A stretch of DNA of 57,971 nucleotides. It comes from Pseudomonas citronellolis (GTDB lineage: Bacteria > Pseudomonadota > Gammaproteobacteria > Pseudomonadales > Pseudomonadaceae). A program made the position numbers and the translations under genes. The DNA lies in the NCBI RefSeq assembly GCF_029335315.1, contig NZ_JARJLT010000359.1, positions 1 through 57,971 on the forward strand, in the 5' to 3' direction. Shown here piece by piece: positions 1 to 6,869 of this stretch. Each line of letters begins with the position of its first letter. The first letter of the stretch is position 1. The notes under the pieces were generated by a model. That model saw only the letters and a list, made by a program, of their open reading frames with translations, searched no databases and was not told where the DNA came from.

Positions 1-9
1 TCCTGCTCG

Positions 10-987
10 TCAGTTGCTGGCGGCCACCTTGGCCTTGCTGTCCGCAGGCGGAGTCCAGACCACGTCCTTGATGCTCAGGGCCTTGGGGATCAGCTTCAGC
101 TGGGTGAAGGTGTCGGCGATCTTCTGTTGCTTGGCCGCCACCTCGGGGGTGATGAACTGCGCGCCGTAGCCCTGGCGCTTGACCGCCTGCAGGGTGATGT
201 CGGCGGGCAGGCCGAGCAGCGGCGCGACCTGCTCGGTGACCTGCTGCGGGTTGGCCTTGGACCATTCGCCAACCTGGCGAACCTCGTCGACCAGGGTGGT
301 CAGCACCTGCGGGTGCTGCTTGGCGTAGCCGCGGGTGGCCAGGTAGAACTGGTGGTTGTCGGCGAGGCCGGTGGCGTCGACCAGGGTGCGCGCCTGCAGC
401 TGCTTCTCGGCGGCGGCCTGGTACGGGTCCCAGATCACCCAGGCGTCGACGATGCCACGCTCGAAGGCGGCGCGGGCGTCGGCCGGCGGCAGGTACACCG
501 GCTGGATGTCGCTGTACTTCAGGCCGTTCTCTTCCAGCGCGCGCACCAGCAGGTAGTGCACGTTGGAGCCCTTGTTCAGGGCGACCTTCTTGCCCTTGAG
601 CTCGGCCACCGACTTGATCGGGGAATCCTTGGGCAGCAGGATCGCCTCGCTGGTCGGCGCCGGCGGCTCGCTGGCCACGTAGACCAGGTCGGCGCCAGCG
701 GCCTGGGCGAACACCGGCGGGGTCTCGCCGGTAACGCCGAAATCGATGCTGCCGACGTTCAGCCCTTCGAGCAGCTGCGGGCCGCCGGGGAACTCGGTCC
801 ACTGCACCTTGATGCCCTGCTCGGCCAGGCGCTTCTCCAGCGTGCCGCGGGCCTTGAGCAGCACCAGGGTGCCGTATTTCTGGTAGCCGATACGCAGGGT
901 ACCGGGTTGTTCTTCGGCTTGGGCGCCGTGGGCCAGGGTCGCGATCAGCAGGGCCGCCAATCCACCACGCAAAGTCAGGCTACGCAT
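10..987 (-). CDS. ssuA: Aliphatic sulfonate ABC transporter, periplasmic substrate-binding protein
   Basis: This 325-residue protein binds alkanesulfonates in the periplasm and delivers them to an SsuBC-type transporter, so that their sulfur can be released by a reduced-flavin monooxygenase. A signal peptide is visible (residues about 1-24, ending AHGAQA). The mature part has the SsuA/NMT1 fold, beginning LRIGYQKYGTLVLLKARG, with family segments such as ELKGKKVALNKGSN and the WVIWDPY stretch near residue 184. The start has a good AAGGAG site about 7 nt upstream. It follows ssuE on the same strand after a 143-bp gap. The companion monooxygenase ssuD would be expected just beyond the left edge. 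The family call is firm; the exact substrate is inferred. Confidence 0.93.
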   Translation of the reverse strand: MRSLTLRGGLAALLIATLAHGAQAEEQPGTLRIGYQKYGTLVLLKARGTLEKRLAEQGIKVQWTEFPGGPQLLEGLNVGSIDFGVTGETPPVFAQAAGADLVYVASEPPAPTSEAILLPKDSPIKSVAELKGKKVALNKGSNVHYLLVRALEENGLKYSDIQPVYLPPADARAAFERGIVDAWVIWDPYQAAAEKQLQARTLVDATGLADNHQFYLATRGYAKQHPQVLTTLVDEVRQVGEWSKANPQQVTEQVAPLLGLPADITLQAVKRQGYGAQFITPEVAAKQQKIADTFTQLKLIPKALSIKDVVWTPPADSKAKVAASN

Positions 988-1130
988 GTGCTTGCTCCTT
1001 TGTCCTTGTCGTCATGTGCTTGCCGGACCTGCGCTCCCGTTGGCGGGATGCTGAGGGCCTGGATTCGTGTTGTGTCGCGGCGCCACCCGCTGCCGTGTCG
1101 GGGCTTGCGGGCGCGGCCGTCGGGTTCGCG

Positions 1131-1724
1131 TCAGATGCTCCAGCGCGCCTTCAGCAAGCGCTCGTTGAGCAGGTTCGGGTCGATCGGCCGCGGCCTGCGG
1201 GCCAGGGCGCCATGGAACTGTTCGAGGGACTCCAGCAGGCGCTGTTCCAGCAGCGGCGCCAGCTGCGCGGGGTGCTCGGCGCTGGCGTAGGCGATCTGCG
1301 AATCCTCGGCGAACACGCCCTGCAGCATCTCCTGGGCCTTGAGCGCGGCCAGCACCGGCTTGAGCGCGTAGTCCACGGCGAGCATGTGCGCGCTGCTGCC
1401 GCCGGTGGCCAGGGGCAGCACCACCTTGTGGCTGAGGGCGCGTTCGGGCAGCAGGTCGAGCAGCACCTTGAGGGCGCCGGCGATCGAGGCCTTGTAGACC
1501 GGGGTGGCGATCACCAGGCCGTCGGCCCGCGCCACCTGTTCCAGCAGCTCCAGCACCTGGGGGCTGTCGAAGCGGGCATGCAACAGGTCCTCGGCGGCGA
1601 AATCGCGAATCTGGTAGGAGCGCACCTCGACGCCGCGTTCGTGCAGCCACTGGCGGGCGATGTCCAGCAGGACCGCGGAGCGGGAGCGCTGGCTGGGACT
1701 GCCGGCGAGGGTCACCACATACAT
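1131..1724 (-). CDS. ssuE: NADPH-dependent FMN reductase of sulfonate utilisation
   Basis: This 197-residue protein has the SsuE/flavodoxin-like fold. It reduces FMN with NAD(P)H and hands FMNH2 to the SsuD monooxygenase, which desulfonates alkanesulfonates. The N-terminal phosphate-binding loop is seen as [12 protein letters not shown] (residues about 5-16). The family segment [17 protein letters not shown] (residues about 75-91) contains conserved flavin-binding residues, and [12 protein letters not shown] follows. Length matches the family. It is the first gene of the ssuE-ssuA unit. Its leader holds a perfect hairpin (1748-1768) and an AT-rich element also found upstream of lsfA, suggesting induction during sulfate starvation (inferred). 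Confidence 0.92.
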   Translation of the reverse strand: MYVVTLAGSPSQRSRSAVLLDIARQWLHERGVEVRSYQIRDFAAEDLLHARFDSPQVLELLEQVARADGLVIATPVYKASIAGALKVLLDLLPERALSHKVVLPLATGGSSAHMLAVDYALKPVLAALKAQEMLQGVFAEDSQIAYASAEHPAQLAPLLEQRLLESLEQFHGALARRPRPIDPNLLNERLLKARWSI

Positions 1725-1747
1725 TGCACGCTTCCTTATAACTGAAA

Positions 1748-1768
1748 GAGCCGGCTTTCGGCCGGCTC
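1748..1768 (-). promoter_or_regulatory. Hairpin in the ssuE 5' leader
   Basis: A perfect 8-bp inverted repeat (GAGCCGGC / GCCGGCTC) with a 5-nt loop lies 24-44 nt upstream of the ssuE start. On the transcribed strand it is followed by TTTCAGTT, a weak T-rich tail. It could be a leader attenuator or an mRNA-stabilising stem. Only the structure is seen. Confidence 0.5.
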
Positions 1769-1829
1769 GCTAACCAACGTGCATAGACCTTAACAGGGCT
1801 TTTTATATTCCAATAAATGTTATTTATTC

Positions 1830-1854
1830 ATTTGCTTATAACTTAAATCATAAA
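1830..1854 (-). promoter_or_regulatory. AT-rich putative activator site upstream of ssuE
   Basis: In an otherwise GC-rich sequence, this AT-rich stretch contains, on the minus strand, TATGATTTAAGTTATAAG followed by CAAATGAATAAAT. Nearly the same string (TATAATTTTAGTTATAAG then AAAAT) lies upstream of lsfA at 5466-5490. The LysR-type activator CysB governs ssu and lsfA genes in pseudomonads and binds AT-rich sites, so a CysB or SftR-type site is a reasonable inference. The binding protein is not shown by the sequence. Confidence 0.5.
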
Positions 1855-1884
1855 CTCGCATACCTACCCCTTCCCTTGTCGTCT

Positions 1885-1976
1885 CCGCGAATGCAGAGAT
1901 CCAGAGCCTCTGGGCTCCCGCGTTCGCGGGAGTGACGGAGTGGAGTGCGTTCGCGAGCCAGCTCGCTCCTGCGGCG
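1885..1976. repeat. Pseudomonas intergenic palindromic repeats (REP-like)
   Basis: Between ssuE and the downstream ABC operon lie two palindromes. CTCCCGCGTTCGCGGGAG (about 1916-1933) is followed by TGACG. A second one, about 1948-1975, reads TTCGCGAGCCAGCTCGCTCC. Both resemble families of extragenic palindromic repeats common in Pseudomonas genomes. They lie at the 3' end of the minus-strand transporter operon and may act as 3' stem-loops. Assignment is by resemblance only. Confidence 0.6.
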
Positions 1977-1991
1977 AAGCCAAATGCCGAA

Positions 1992-2741
1992 TCAGATGAC
2001 GTGGGAAAGCTGCAGCTCGGTCAGCGCTTCGCCGCGCAGGTAGGCCAGCTCCACCGCGCGGCGGTCGCGCGGGCGCTCCAGCGGCACCGGGAATTCACGG
2101 CGCACGCGGCTCGGCGTACCGCCCAGGAGCAGCACGCGATCGCCCAGGTAGAAGGCTTCGTCAAGGTCGTGGGTGACCAGCAGGATGCTGATGTCGTACT
2201 CCTGCGCCAGGTCCTGGATCAGGTCCTGCAGGCGCAGGCGGGTGAAGGCGTCCACCGCGCTGAACGGCTCGTCCAGCAGCAGCACCTGCGGCCGCCCGTA
2301 GAGCCCGCGGGCGATGGCCGCGCGCTGCGCCATGCCGCCGGACAGTTGCTTGGGCAGCAGGCCGCCCTTGCCTTCCAGGCCCACGTCACGCAGCAGCCGG
2401 GCGATGCGCTGGCCGTCGGCCAGCCAGCCGTCGGCGAAGCCGACGTTCTGCGCCACCGTCAGCCAGGGCAGCAGGCGCGGCTCCTGGAACACCACGCCGA
2501 TGCCGCCGCCACGGCCACTCTCGCCGTCCGGGCCGAAGCCCAGCAGCGGATTGCGCTCAAGGCGCCCGGCGAAGTCCTGGTCGAGGCCGGCGGCGATCCG
2601 AAGCAGGGTGCTCTTGCCGCAGCCGCTGGGGCCGAGCAGGCTGACCACCTCGCCCGGCGCCAGGGCCAGGTCGATCTCATCCAGCACCCGCGCGCCATTG
2701 AAACTCTTGCGGATGCCGCGCAATTCCAGCAACGCGCTCAT
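1992..2741 (-). CDS. Nitrate/sulfonate-type ABC transporter ATP-binding protein (SsuB-like)
   Basis: This 249-residue ATPase powers the importer formed with the next two upstream genes. Walker A is GPSGCGKSTLL (residues about 36-46), the Q-loop region is VVFQEPRLLPW, the signature is LSGGMAQRAAIARGL, Walker B is VLLLDEPFSA, and the switch histidine is in VTHDLDEA. The reading frame is open far upstream, but the ATG at 2741 gives the standard MSALLELRGIRKSF start and a 4-bp ATGA overlap with the permease, so it was chosen. The family covers SsuB/TauB; context beside ssuE, ssuA and lsfA indicates organosulfur uptake, with the substrate unknown. Confidence 0.92.
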   Translation of the reverse strand: MSALLELRGIRKSFNGARVLDEIDLALAPGEVVSLLGPSGCGKSTLLRIAAGLDQDFAGRLERNPLLGFGPDGESGRGGGIGVVFQEPRLLPWLTVAQNVGFADGWLADGQRIARLLRDVGLEGKGGLLPKQLSGGMAQRAAIARGLYGRPQVLLLDEPFSAVDAFTRLRLQDLIQDLAQEYDISILLVTHDLDEAFYLGDRVLLLGGTPSRVRREFPVPLERPRDRRAVELAYLRGEALTELQLSHVI

Positions 2742-3562
2742 GCCTTGTCCTCCAGGCCGTCGAAACTGTCGCGCCAGGCCAGGGCGCGTCGCTCGACGGC
2801 CTTGAGCAGGCCGTCGCTGAGCTTGCCGAGCACGGCCAGGACCAGGATGGCGGCGATCACGATGTCCGGCCGCGAGGTCTCGCGGCCGTCGCTGAGCAGG
2901 TAGCCGAGGCCACGGGTGGCGGCGATCAGCTCGGCGGCGACAAGGAACATCCAGCTCAGGCTGAGCGCACCGCGCAGCCCGGTGAACAGGCTCGGCAGCG
3001 CCGCCGGCAGGAGAATGCGTCGCGCCAGGGTGAAACTGGACAGGTGATACAGCCGCCCCAGTTCCACCCACTTGCGATCCACCCCGCGCACGCCGGCGAC
3101 CAGCGCCAGGTACACCGGGAAGAAGGCGCCCAGGGCGATCAGCACCACCTTGGGGGTTTCGTCGATGCCCAGCCAGAGCAGCAGCAAGGGCACCCAGGCC
3201 AGGCTGGGAATGGCTCGCAGGGCCTGGCAGCTCGGTTCCAGGTAGGCCTCCGCGCGACGGCTGAGGCCGACCCAGGTGCCGATCAGCAGCGCCGCGAAGG
3301 AACCGATGGCGAAGCCGCTGGCGACCCGCGCCAGGCTCGCGCCGATGTGCTGCCAGAGCTCCCCGTGGGCCAGTTGCCAGAGGGTCAGCGCGACCGTGCT
3401 CGGCGCCGGCATCTGGTTCTCCGCCAGCCAGCCGACCCGCACCGCCAGCTCGAGGCCGGCGCACAGCAGCAGGGGCAGCACCCAGGCCCGCCAGCGCGGG
3501 GCCCGCAAGCGCAGGGACAGGCGCGCCACGCGGCGGCCGAGGCTCAGGCTCTGCACGGCCAT
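2738..3562 (-). CDS. Nitrate/sulfonate-type ABC transporter permease (SsuC-like)
   Basis: This 274-residue inner-membrane permease has about six hydrophobic segments, beginning AWVLPLLLCAGLELAV (residues about 26-41). The cytoplasmic EAA-type coupling loop is seen around residues 165-190 (LYHLSSFTLARRILLPAALP followed by SLFTGLRGAL), where it contacts the ATPase. Length and layout match SsuC/TauC. Its stop overlaps the ATPase start by 4 bp, and it begins 4 bp after the substrate-binding gene stop, so the three genes form one translationally coupled operon. The paralogy to ssuC is clear; the ligand cannot be read from the sequence. Confidence 0.92.
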   Translation of the reverse strand: MAVQSLSLGRRVARLSLRLRAPRWRAWVLPLLLCAGLELAVRVGWLAENQMPAPSTVALTLWQLAHGELWQHIGASLARVASGFAIGSFAALLIGTWVGLSRRAEAYLEPSCQALRAIPSLAWVPLLLLWLGIDETPKVVLIALGAFFPVYLALVAGVRGVDRKWVELGRLYHLSSFTLARRILLPAALPSLFTGLRGALSLSWMFLVAAELIAATRGLGYLLSDGRETSRPDIVIAAILVLAVLGKLSDGLLKAVERRALAWRDSFDGLEDKA

Positions 3563-3566
3563 GGGC

Positions 3567-4577
3567 TCAGTTCCCCGACTGCGCCAGGGGCTGCTTGCCG
3601 ATCACCTCGCCGGCCAGCTGCGGGTCGATCAGTTGCTCGACCACCCGGTTCACATCGGTACCCGGGCGCACCAGTTGCTCATCCACCAGGATCGGCGCGG
3701 CGGCCTTGAGCGCGGCGATCTGCTCGGCGCCAGGCAGCGGCTGGCTGAAGTCGGTGCGCGAGAGCTGCAGCTTGGCGACTTCCAGCGGCAGCTTGGCTTC
3801 CTCGGCCAGCAGCTTGGCGGTCTCTTCGGGGTGTTCGACGGCCCAGTGGCGGGCGCGCTCATAGGCGCCGATCACCTGCTTGATCAGCTGCGGCTGCTCG
3901 CGAGCGAAGCGCTCGGTGACGCTGAGCACGCCATAGCTGTTGAAATTGACGTTGCGGTACAGCAGCCGCGAGCCGGCCTGCAGTTCGCTGGCGGCCATGT
4001 GCGGGTCGAGCCCGGCCCAGGCGTCCACCTGGCCGCGCTCCAGGGCGGTGCGGCCATCGGGGTGCTGCAGGTGGACGATCTCCACGTCGCCCTTGCCCAG
4101 GCCGACGCTCTGCAGGCTGCGCAGCAGGAACAGGTAGGGGTCGGTGCCCTTGGTGGCGGCGACCTTGCGACCCTTGAGGTCAGCGAGGGACTTGATCGGC
4201 GAGTCCTTGGCCACCACCAGCGCGGTCCACTCCGGGCGCGAGGCGATGTACACGGTCTTCAGCGGGCTGCCGTTGGCGCGGCTGAGCACGGCGGCCAGGC
4301 CGGCGGTCGAGGCGAAATCGGTGCTGCCGGCGTTGAGGTATTCCAGCGAGCGGTTGCTGCCCTGGCTGAACACCCAGCGCACCTCAGTGCCCTGGGGCTT
4401 GAGCGCTTCCTCCAGCCAGCCGAAGTGCTTGAGCACCAGGCTGGTGGGCGCGTAGTAGGCGTAGTCCAGGCGGACTTCCCTGGGGGTTTCGGCGTGAGCG
4501 GCGGAACTGAAGGCACCGAGCGGCAGACACGCCAGGAGAGCGGCGGTCAGGCTGCGGCGCCAGGTGGACGGACCCAT
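3567..4577 (-). CDS. ABC transporter substrate-binding protein (SsuA-like paralogue)
   Basis: This 336-residue periplasmic binding protein is related to the SsuA at the left edge but clearly divergent. The chosen ATG at 4577 follows AAGGAGATCGACC, a strong ribosome site. It gives an R-rich N-terminus and a signal peptide ending SSAAHA (residues about 1-29). A longer upstream reading frame runs into non-coding sequence and was rejected. Family segments include LVVAKDSPIKSLADLKGRKV and VDAWAGLDPHMAA. It is the first gene of a three-gene importer operon lying between ssuE-ssuA and lsfA. A role in uptake of a sulfonate or sulfate ester is inferred from context. Confidence 0.91.
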   Translation of the reverse strand: MGPSTWRRSLTAALLACLPLGAFSSAAHAETPREVRLDYAYYAPTSLVLKHFGWLEEALKPQGTEVRWVFSQGSNRSLEYLNAGSTDFASTAGLAAVLSRANGSPLKTVYIASRPEWTALVVAKDSPIKSLADLKGRKVAATKGTDPYLFLLRSLQSVGLGKGDVEIVHLQHPDGRTALERGQVDAWAGLDPHMAASELQAGSRLLYRNVNFNSYGVLSVTERFAREQPQLIKQVIGAYERARHWAVEHPEETAKLLAEEAKLPLEVAKLQLSRTDFSQPLPGAEQIAALKAAAPILVDEQLVRPGTDVNRVVEQLIDPQLAGEVIGKQPLAQSGN

Positions 4578-4670
4578 GGTCGATCTCCTTGGCGGCGTGG
4601 CTGACGTCTTCTCCCCGTTGGCGGGCAAGTCAGAACGGAAAACAAAGCGCGGCGGGCGCTGCGCGGGACT

Positions 4671-4703
4671 GGAAAAAAAGGTGGCCGGCGAACCGGCCAA
4701 AAA
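4671..4703 (-). terminator. Rho-independent terminator after lsfA
   Basis: A GGCCGG-loop-CCGGCC stem (4683-4698) is followed on the minus strand by a run of seven T (4673-4679). It is flanked by A5 on the other side, so it could work in both directions. It separates lsfA from the ABC operon downstream. A second perfect GCGGCCGC inverted repeat lies at 4728-4748, directly behind the lsfA stop. Confidence 0.75.
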
Positions 4704-4755
4704 CCCTACTCGTGGTGTGCAAAACGGGCGGCCGCGCGACGCGGCCGCGAAAGAC

Positions 4756-5394
4756 TCAGCGGTTCGGCTGCGGGGTCAGGCGCAGGTAAGGCTTGATCGC
4801 CTTGTAGCCTTTGGGGAAGCGCTGGCGGATTTCCTCCTCGTCCTTCAGCGAGGGCACGATCACCACGTCGTCGCCGTCCTGCCAGTTGCCCGGCGTGGCG
4901 ACCTTGTGGTTGTCGGTGAGTTGCAGCGAATCCACCACCCGCAGGATTTCGTTGAAGTTGCGCCCGGTACTGGCCGGATAGGTGATGGTCAGGCGCACCT
5001 TCTTGTTCGGGTCGATGACGAACAGCGAACGCACCGTCAGGGTGTCGTTGGCGTTCGGGTGGATCAGGTCGTAGAGCTCGGAAACCTTGCGGTCGGCGTC
5101 GGCGATGATCGGGAAGTTGACGACCGTGTTCTGGGTCTCGTTGATGTCGTCGATCCACTTCACGTGGGAGTCCACCGGGTCCACCGAGAGCGCGATGGCC
5201 TTGACCCCGCGCTTGGCGAATTCGTCCTTGAGCTTGGCGGTCAGGCCCAGCTCGGTGGTGCACACCGGGGTGAAGTCCGCCGGGTGCGAGAAGAGGATGC
5301 CCCAGCTGTTGCCGAGCCACTCATGGAAGCGGATGCGACCTTCACTGGATTCCTGTTCGAAGTCGGGGGCGATGTCGCCGAGACGCAGACTCAT
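4756..5394 (-). CDS. lsfA: 1-Cys peroxiredoxin
   Basis: This 212-residue Prx6-type thiol peroxidase reduces hydrogen and organic peroxides. The peroxidatic cysteine is Cys45 in HPADFTPVCTTEL, with the conserved Pro and Thr of the PxxxT/SxxC motif. There is no second resolving cysteine where 2-Cys enzymes carry one, and the long C-terminal Prx6 domain (residues about 150-212) is present. In P. putida and P. aeruginosa LsfA was named for its induction under sulfate limitation and contributes to peroxide resistance. Its position beside sulfonate-uptake genes and the AT-rich element at 5466-5490 fit that. It has its own promoter region and a terminator. Confidence 0.95.
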   Translation of the reverse strand: MSLRLGDIAPDFEQESSEGRIRFHEWLGNSWGILFSHPADFTPVCTTELGLTAKLKDEFAKRGVKAIALSVDPVDSHVKWIDDINETQNTVVNFPIIADADRKVSELYDLIHPNANDTLTVRSLFVIDPNKKVRLTITYPASTGRNFNEILRVVDSLQLTDNHKVATPGNWQDGDDVVIVPSLKDEEEIRQRFPKGYKAIKPYLRLTPQPNR

Positions 5395-5465
5395 GGGTAA
5401 GGCTCCTGGTTCGTTGTGGGCTCACTATGCACAAGGGCGAAATTCATTAAAAAGAATAAATTTCG

Positions 5466-5490
5466 ATTTTCTTATAACTAAAATTATAGA
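5466..5490 (-). promoter_or_regulatory. AT-rich putative activator site upstream of lsfA
   Basis: On the minus strand the segment reads TATAATTTTAGTTATAAG then AAAAT. It shares the AGTTATAAG core and much of its flanks with the element upstream of ssuE (1830-1854). It sits about 75-95 bp ahead of the lsfA start, a normal position for an activator site. CysB or SftR control is inferred from known sulfur regulation in Pseudomonas. Confidence 0.5.
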
Positions 5491-5642
5491 AACCGCAATC
5501 CGGGCCACTTCCAGCCCGGCTGCCCGGGCCCTTCAGCATAGCTCCCATCCTCCGTGCCACCTGCCGTTCATCGCCTGCGCTACACCGAAGGCGCCGCCGC
5601 CTATACTGAAATCATTAACCCCATTGTGTGGGAGGTATCCTG

Positions 5643-5852
5643 ATGTTCGGTCAAAGGGACAACGACAGTGCGCCGGGCACCCACTACCGGAGCGACCGCA
5701 TCAGCTCGGTCAACGGTCAGTACTTCTTTTCCACCCGCGAAGGCACGCTCGAAGGCCCCTTCTTCACCCGCTTCGATGCAGAGCGCGAGGTGGCGCAATA
5801 CATCAGCCGCATGCAGCAGGCCGCAGGGTTGTACGCGCGGGTGGCGCATTAG
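5643..5852 (+). CDS. Small DUF6316-like protein of unknown function
   Basis: This gene encodes 69 residues. The start is fixed by GGAGG (5631-5635) seven nucleotides before the ATG. The protein is soluble and charged: an N-terminal QRDNDSAPGTHYRSDR stretch, then a compact domain with YFFSTREGTLEGPFFTRFDA and YISRMQ. No signal peptide, membrane segment or catalytic motif is seen. The GPFFTRFDAEREV pattern is typical of short conserved proteins of gammaproteobacteria (DUF6316, by memory). It stands alone, followed by a triple 9-bp repeat and a terminator. Function unknown. Confidence 0.8.
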   Translation: MFGQRDNDSAPGTHYRSDRISSVNGQYFFSTREGTLEGPFFTRFDAEREVAQYISRMQQAAGLYARVAH

Positions 5853-5854
5853 GC

Positions 5855-5881
5855 GCAGAACGTGCAGAACGTGCAGAACGT
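5855..5881 (+). repeat. Three tandem copies of a 9-bp repeat
   Basis: GCAGAACGT is repeated three times without interruption between the stop of the DUF6316-like gene and its terminator. The repeats are non-coding and could vary in copy number by slippage. Confidence 0.85.
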
Positions 5882-5912
5882 AAAAAGCCCCGGCATCGGC
5901 CGGGGCTTTTTT
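5882..5912 (+). terminator. Rho-independent terminator
   Basis: The stem AAAAAGCCCCGGC / GCCGGGGCTTTTTT with a short loop is followed by a T run. It ends the DUF6316-like gene. The A-rich flank makes it also usable for the minus-strand gene that stops at 5930. Confidence 0.9.
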
Positions 5913-5929
5913 CATTCAGACGAAAGGCG

Positions 5930-6265
5930 TCAGGCGAGTCCGAAGACAGCCCAGCAGAGCATCCCCGCGACCGCCGCGGCCAGGGTGAGGCGGCGCCAAC
6001 GGTTGAGCTTCGCCAGGCGCCTGGCGGAAAGCTCGGGGAGCAACGTCGAGATGGCCCGGCGCAGTTGCTCATGGGCCAGCAACGAGCCGACGGCCAACGC
6101 GGCGCCCAGGGTGGCGAGCCAACCGGCGCGATCGTGGTCGTCGGGGAAGAACAGGACGAACAGGCAGACGATCACGGACAGCAGCAGGAACGCCCCGGCC
6201 AGGCGCATGCGCGCACGGTAGGCGTGACGGGTACCACCACTGGTGTCGGCAACTGATCGGAACAA
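5930..6265 (-). CDS. Small predicted inner-membrane protein, unknown function
   Basis: The reading frame encodes about 111 residues with three hydrophobic segments: LAGAFLLLSVIVCLFVLFF, WLATLGAALAVGSLLA and LTLAAAVAGMLCWAVFGLA at the C-terminus. Between the second and third is a basic stretch (RRLAKLNRWRR) expected to face the cytoplasm. The start is uncertain. A TTG at 6265 has GGAGG at 9-nt spacing and was chosen; an ATG at 6205 would give a shorter protein with no ribosome site, and an open frame extends to 6328. I recognise no family. It converges on the terminator at 5882-5912. Confidence 0.5.
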   Translation of the reverse strand: MFRSVADTSGGTRHAYRARMRLAGAFLLLSVIVCLFVLFFPDDHDRAGWLATLGAALAVGSLLAHEQLRRAISTLLPELSARRLAKLNRWRRLTLAAAVAGMLCWAVFGLA

Positions 6266-6460
6266 CGGCTGGATCCTCCGAAAGGATCTGGATGATAGCC
6301 ATTCAGGTAGCCGATTCCAATTGGCCACTACATAAATCCTACAAATACATAGGAATCGACTGCCCTCCGACTCGTGACGAAAACGTCGGACATGGCGCGA
6401 TAGAGCGTACGAGAGGATTTCGGGAAGCCCTCAAGGCAATGCAAAGCCGGCTCGGGCACA

Positions 6461-6700
6461 GTGGCATCCAGCGGCGCCGCCCCCAAAACGCAGGTGGTGG
6501 AAGCGCAGTCCGCCAGGCGAGACGCCCAGAGCATTCCACTTCAGCTGCTCCCGGAAATCGTGCCCCTGACCTCGGACGAAAAACGCCGCCTGTTCCTGCC
6601 TGAACGCTTTTCCGAAGCGCAGAGGAAAGAGATCGAGAAGGCCTGGTCGCAGCTCGACAAACCCGCCCATGAGATGACGTGGCGTGGCGCGCCGGGCTAG
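6461..6700 (+). CDS. Doubtful small ORF, hypothetical
   Basis: A GTG-started frame of 79 codons. The second half looks protein-like and charged (LTSDEKRRLFLPERFSEAQR followed by KEIEKAWSQLDK, probably helical), while the first part is low in character. No convincing ribosome site is seen. It may be a real small gene, or the 3' part of a decayed one in this patchy stretch between two unrelated genes. Apart from it, 6266-6869 shows no gene. Confidence 0.28.
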   Translation: MASSGAAPKTQVVEAQSARRDAQSIPLQLLPEIVPLTSDEKRRLFLPERFSEAQRKEIEKAWSQLDKPAHEMTWRGAPG

Positions 6701-6869
6701 ACGGGCGCCCGCCACGAGCGTCAGTCTCGGCCGGCTGTCGCATCCCCTGCGGTTGGACGCTCCGTGCCAAGCGGCGAATAACAGGATGGATAGAGTTTGT
6801 AGGCGAACTGCCACCCGTAGATAGGCATAATGCAGGCATCGCCCAGCCTCATGGATCGGTCGCTGCCCG

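Noticed and set aside
6328-6534. Short minus-strand ORF upstream of the small membrane protein
   Set aside because: No ribosome site or protein-like pattern.
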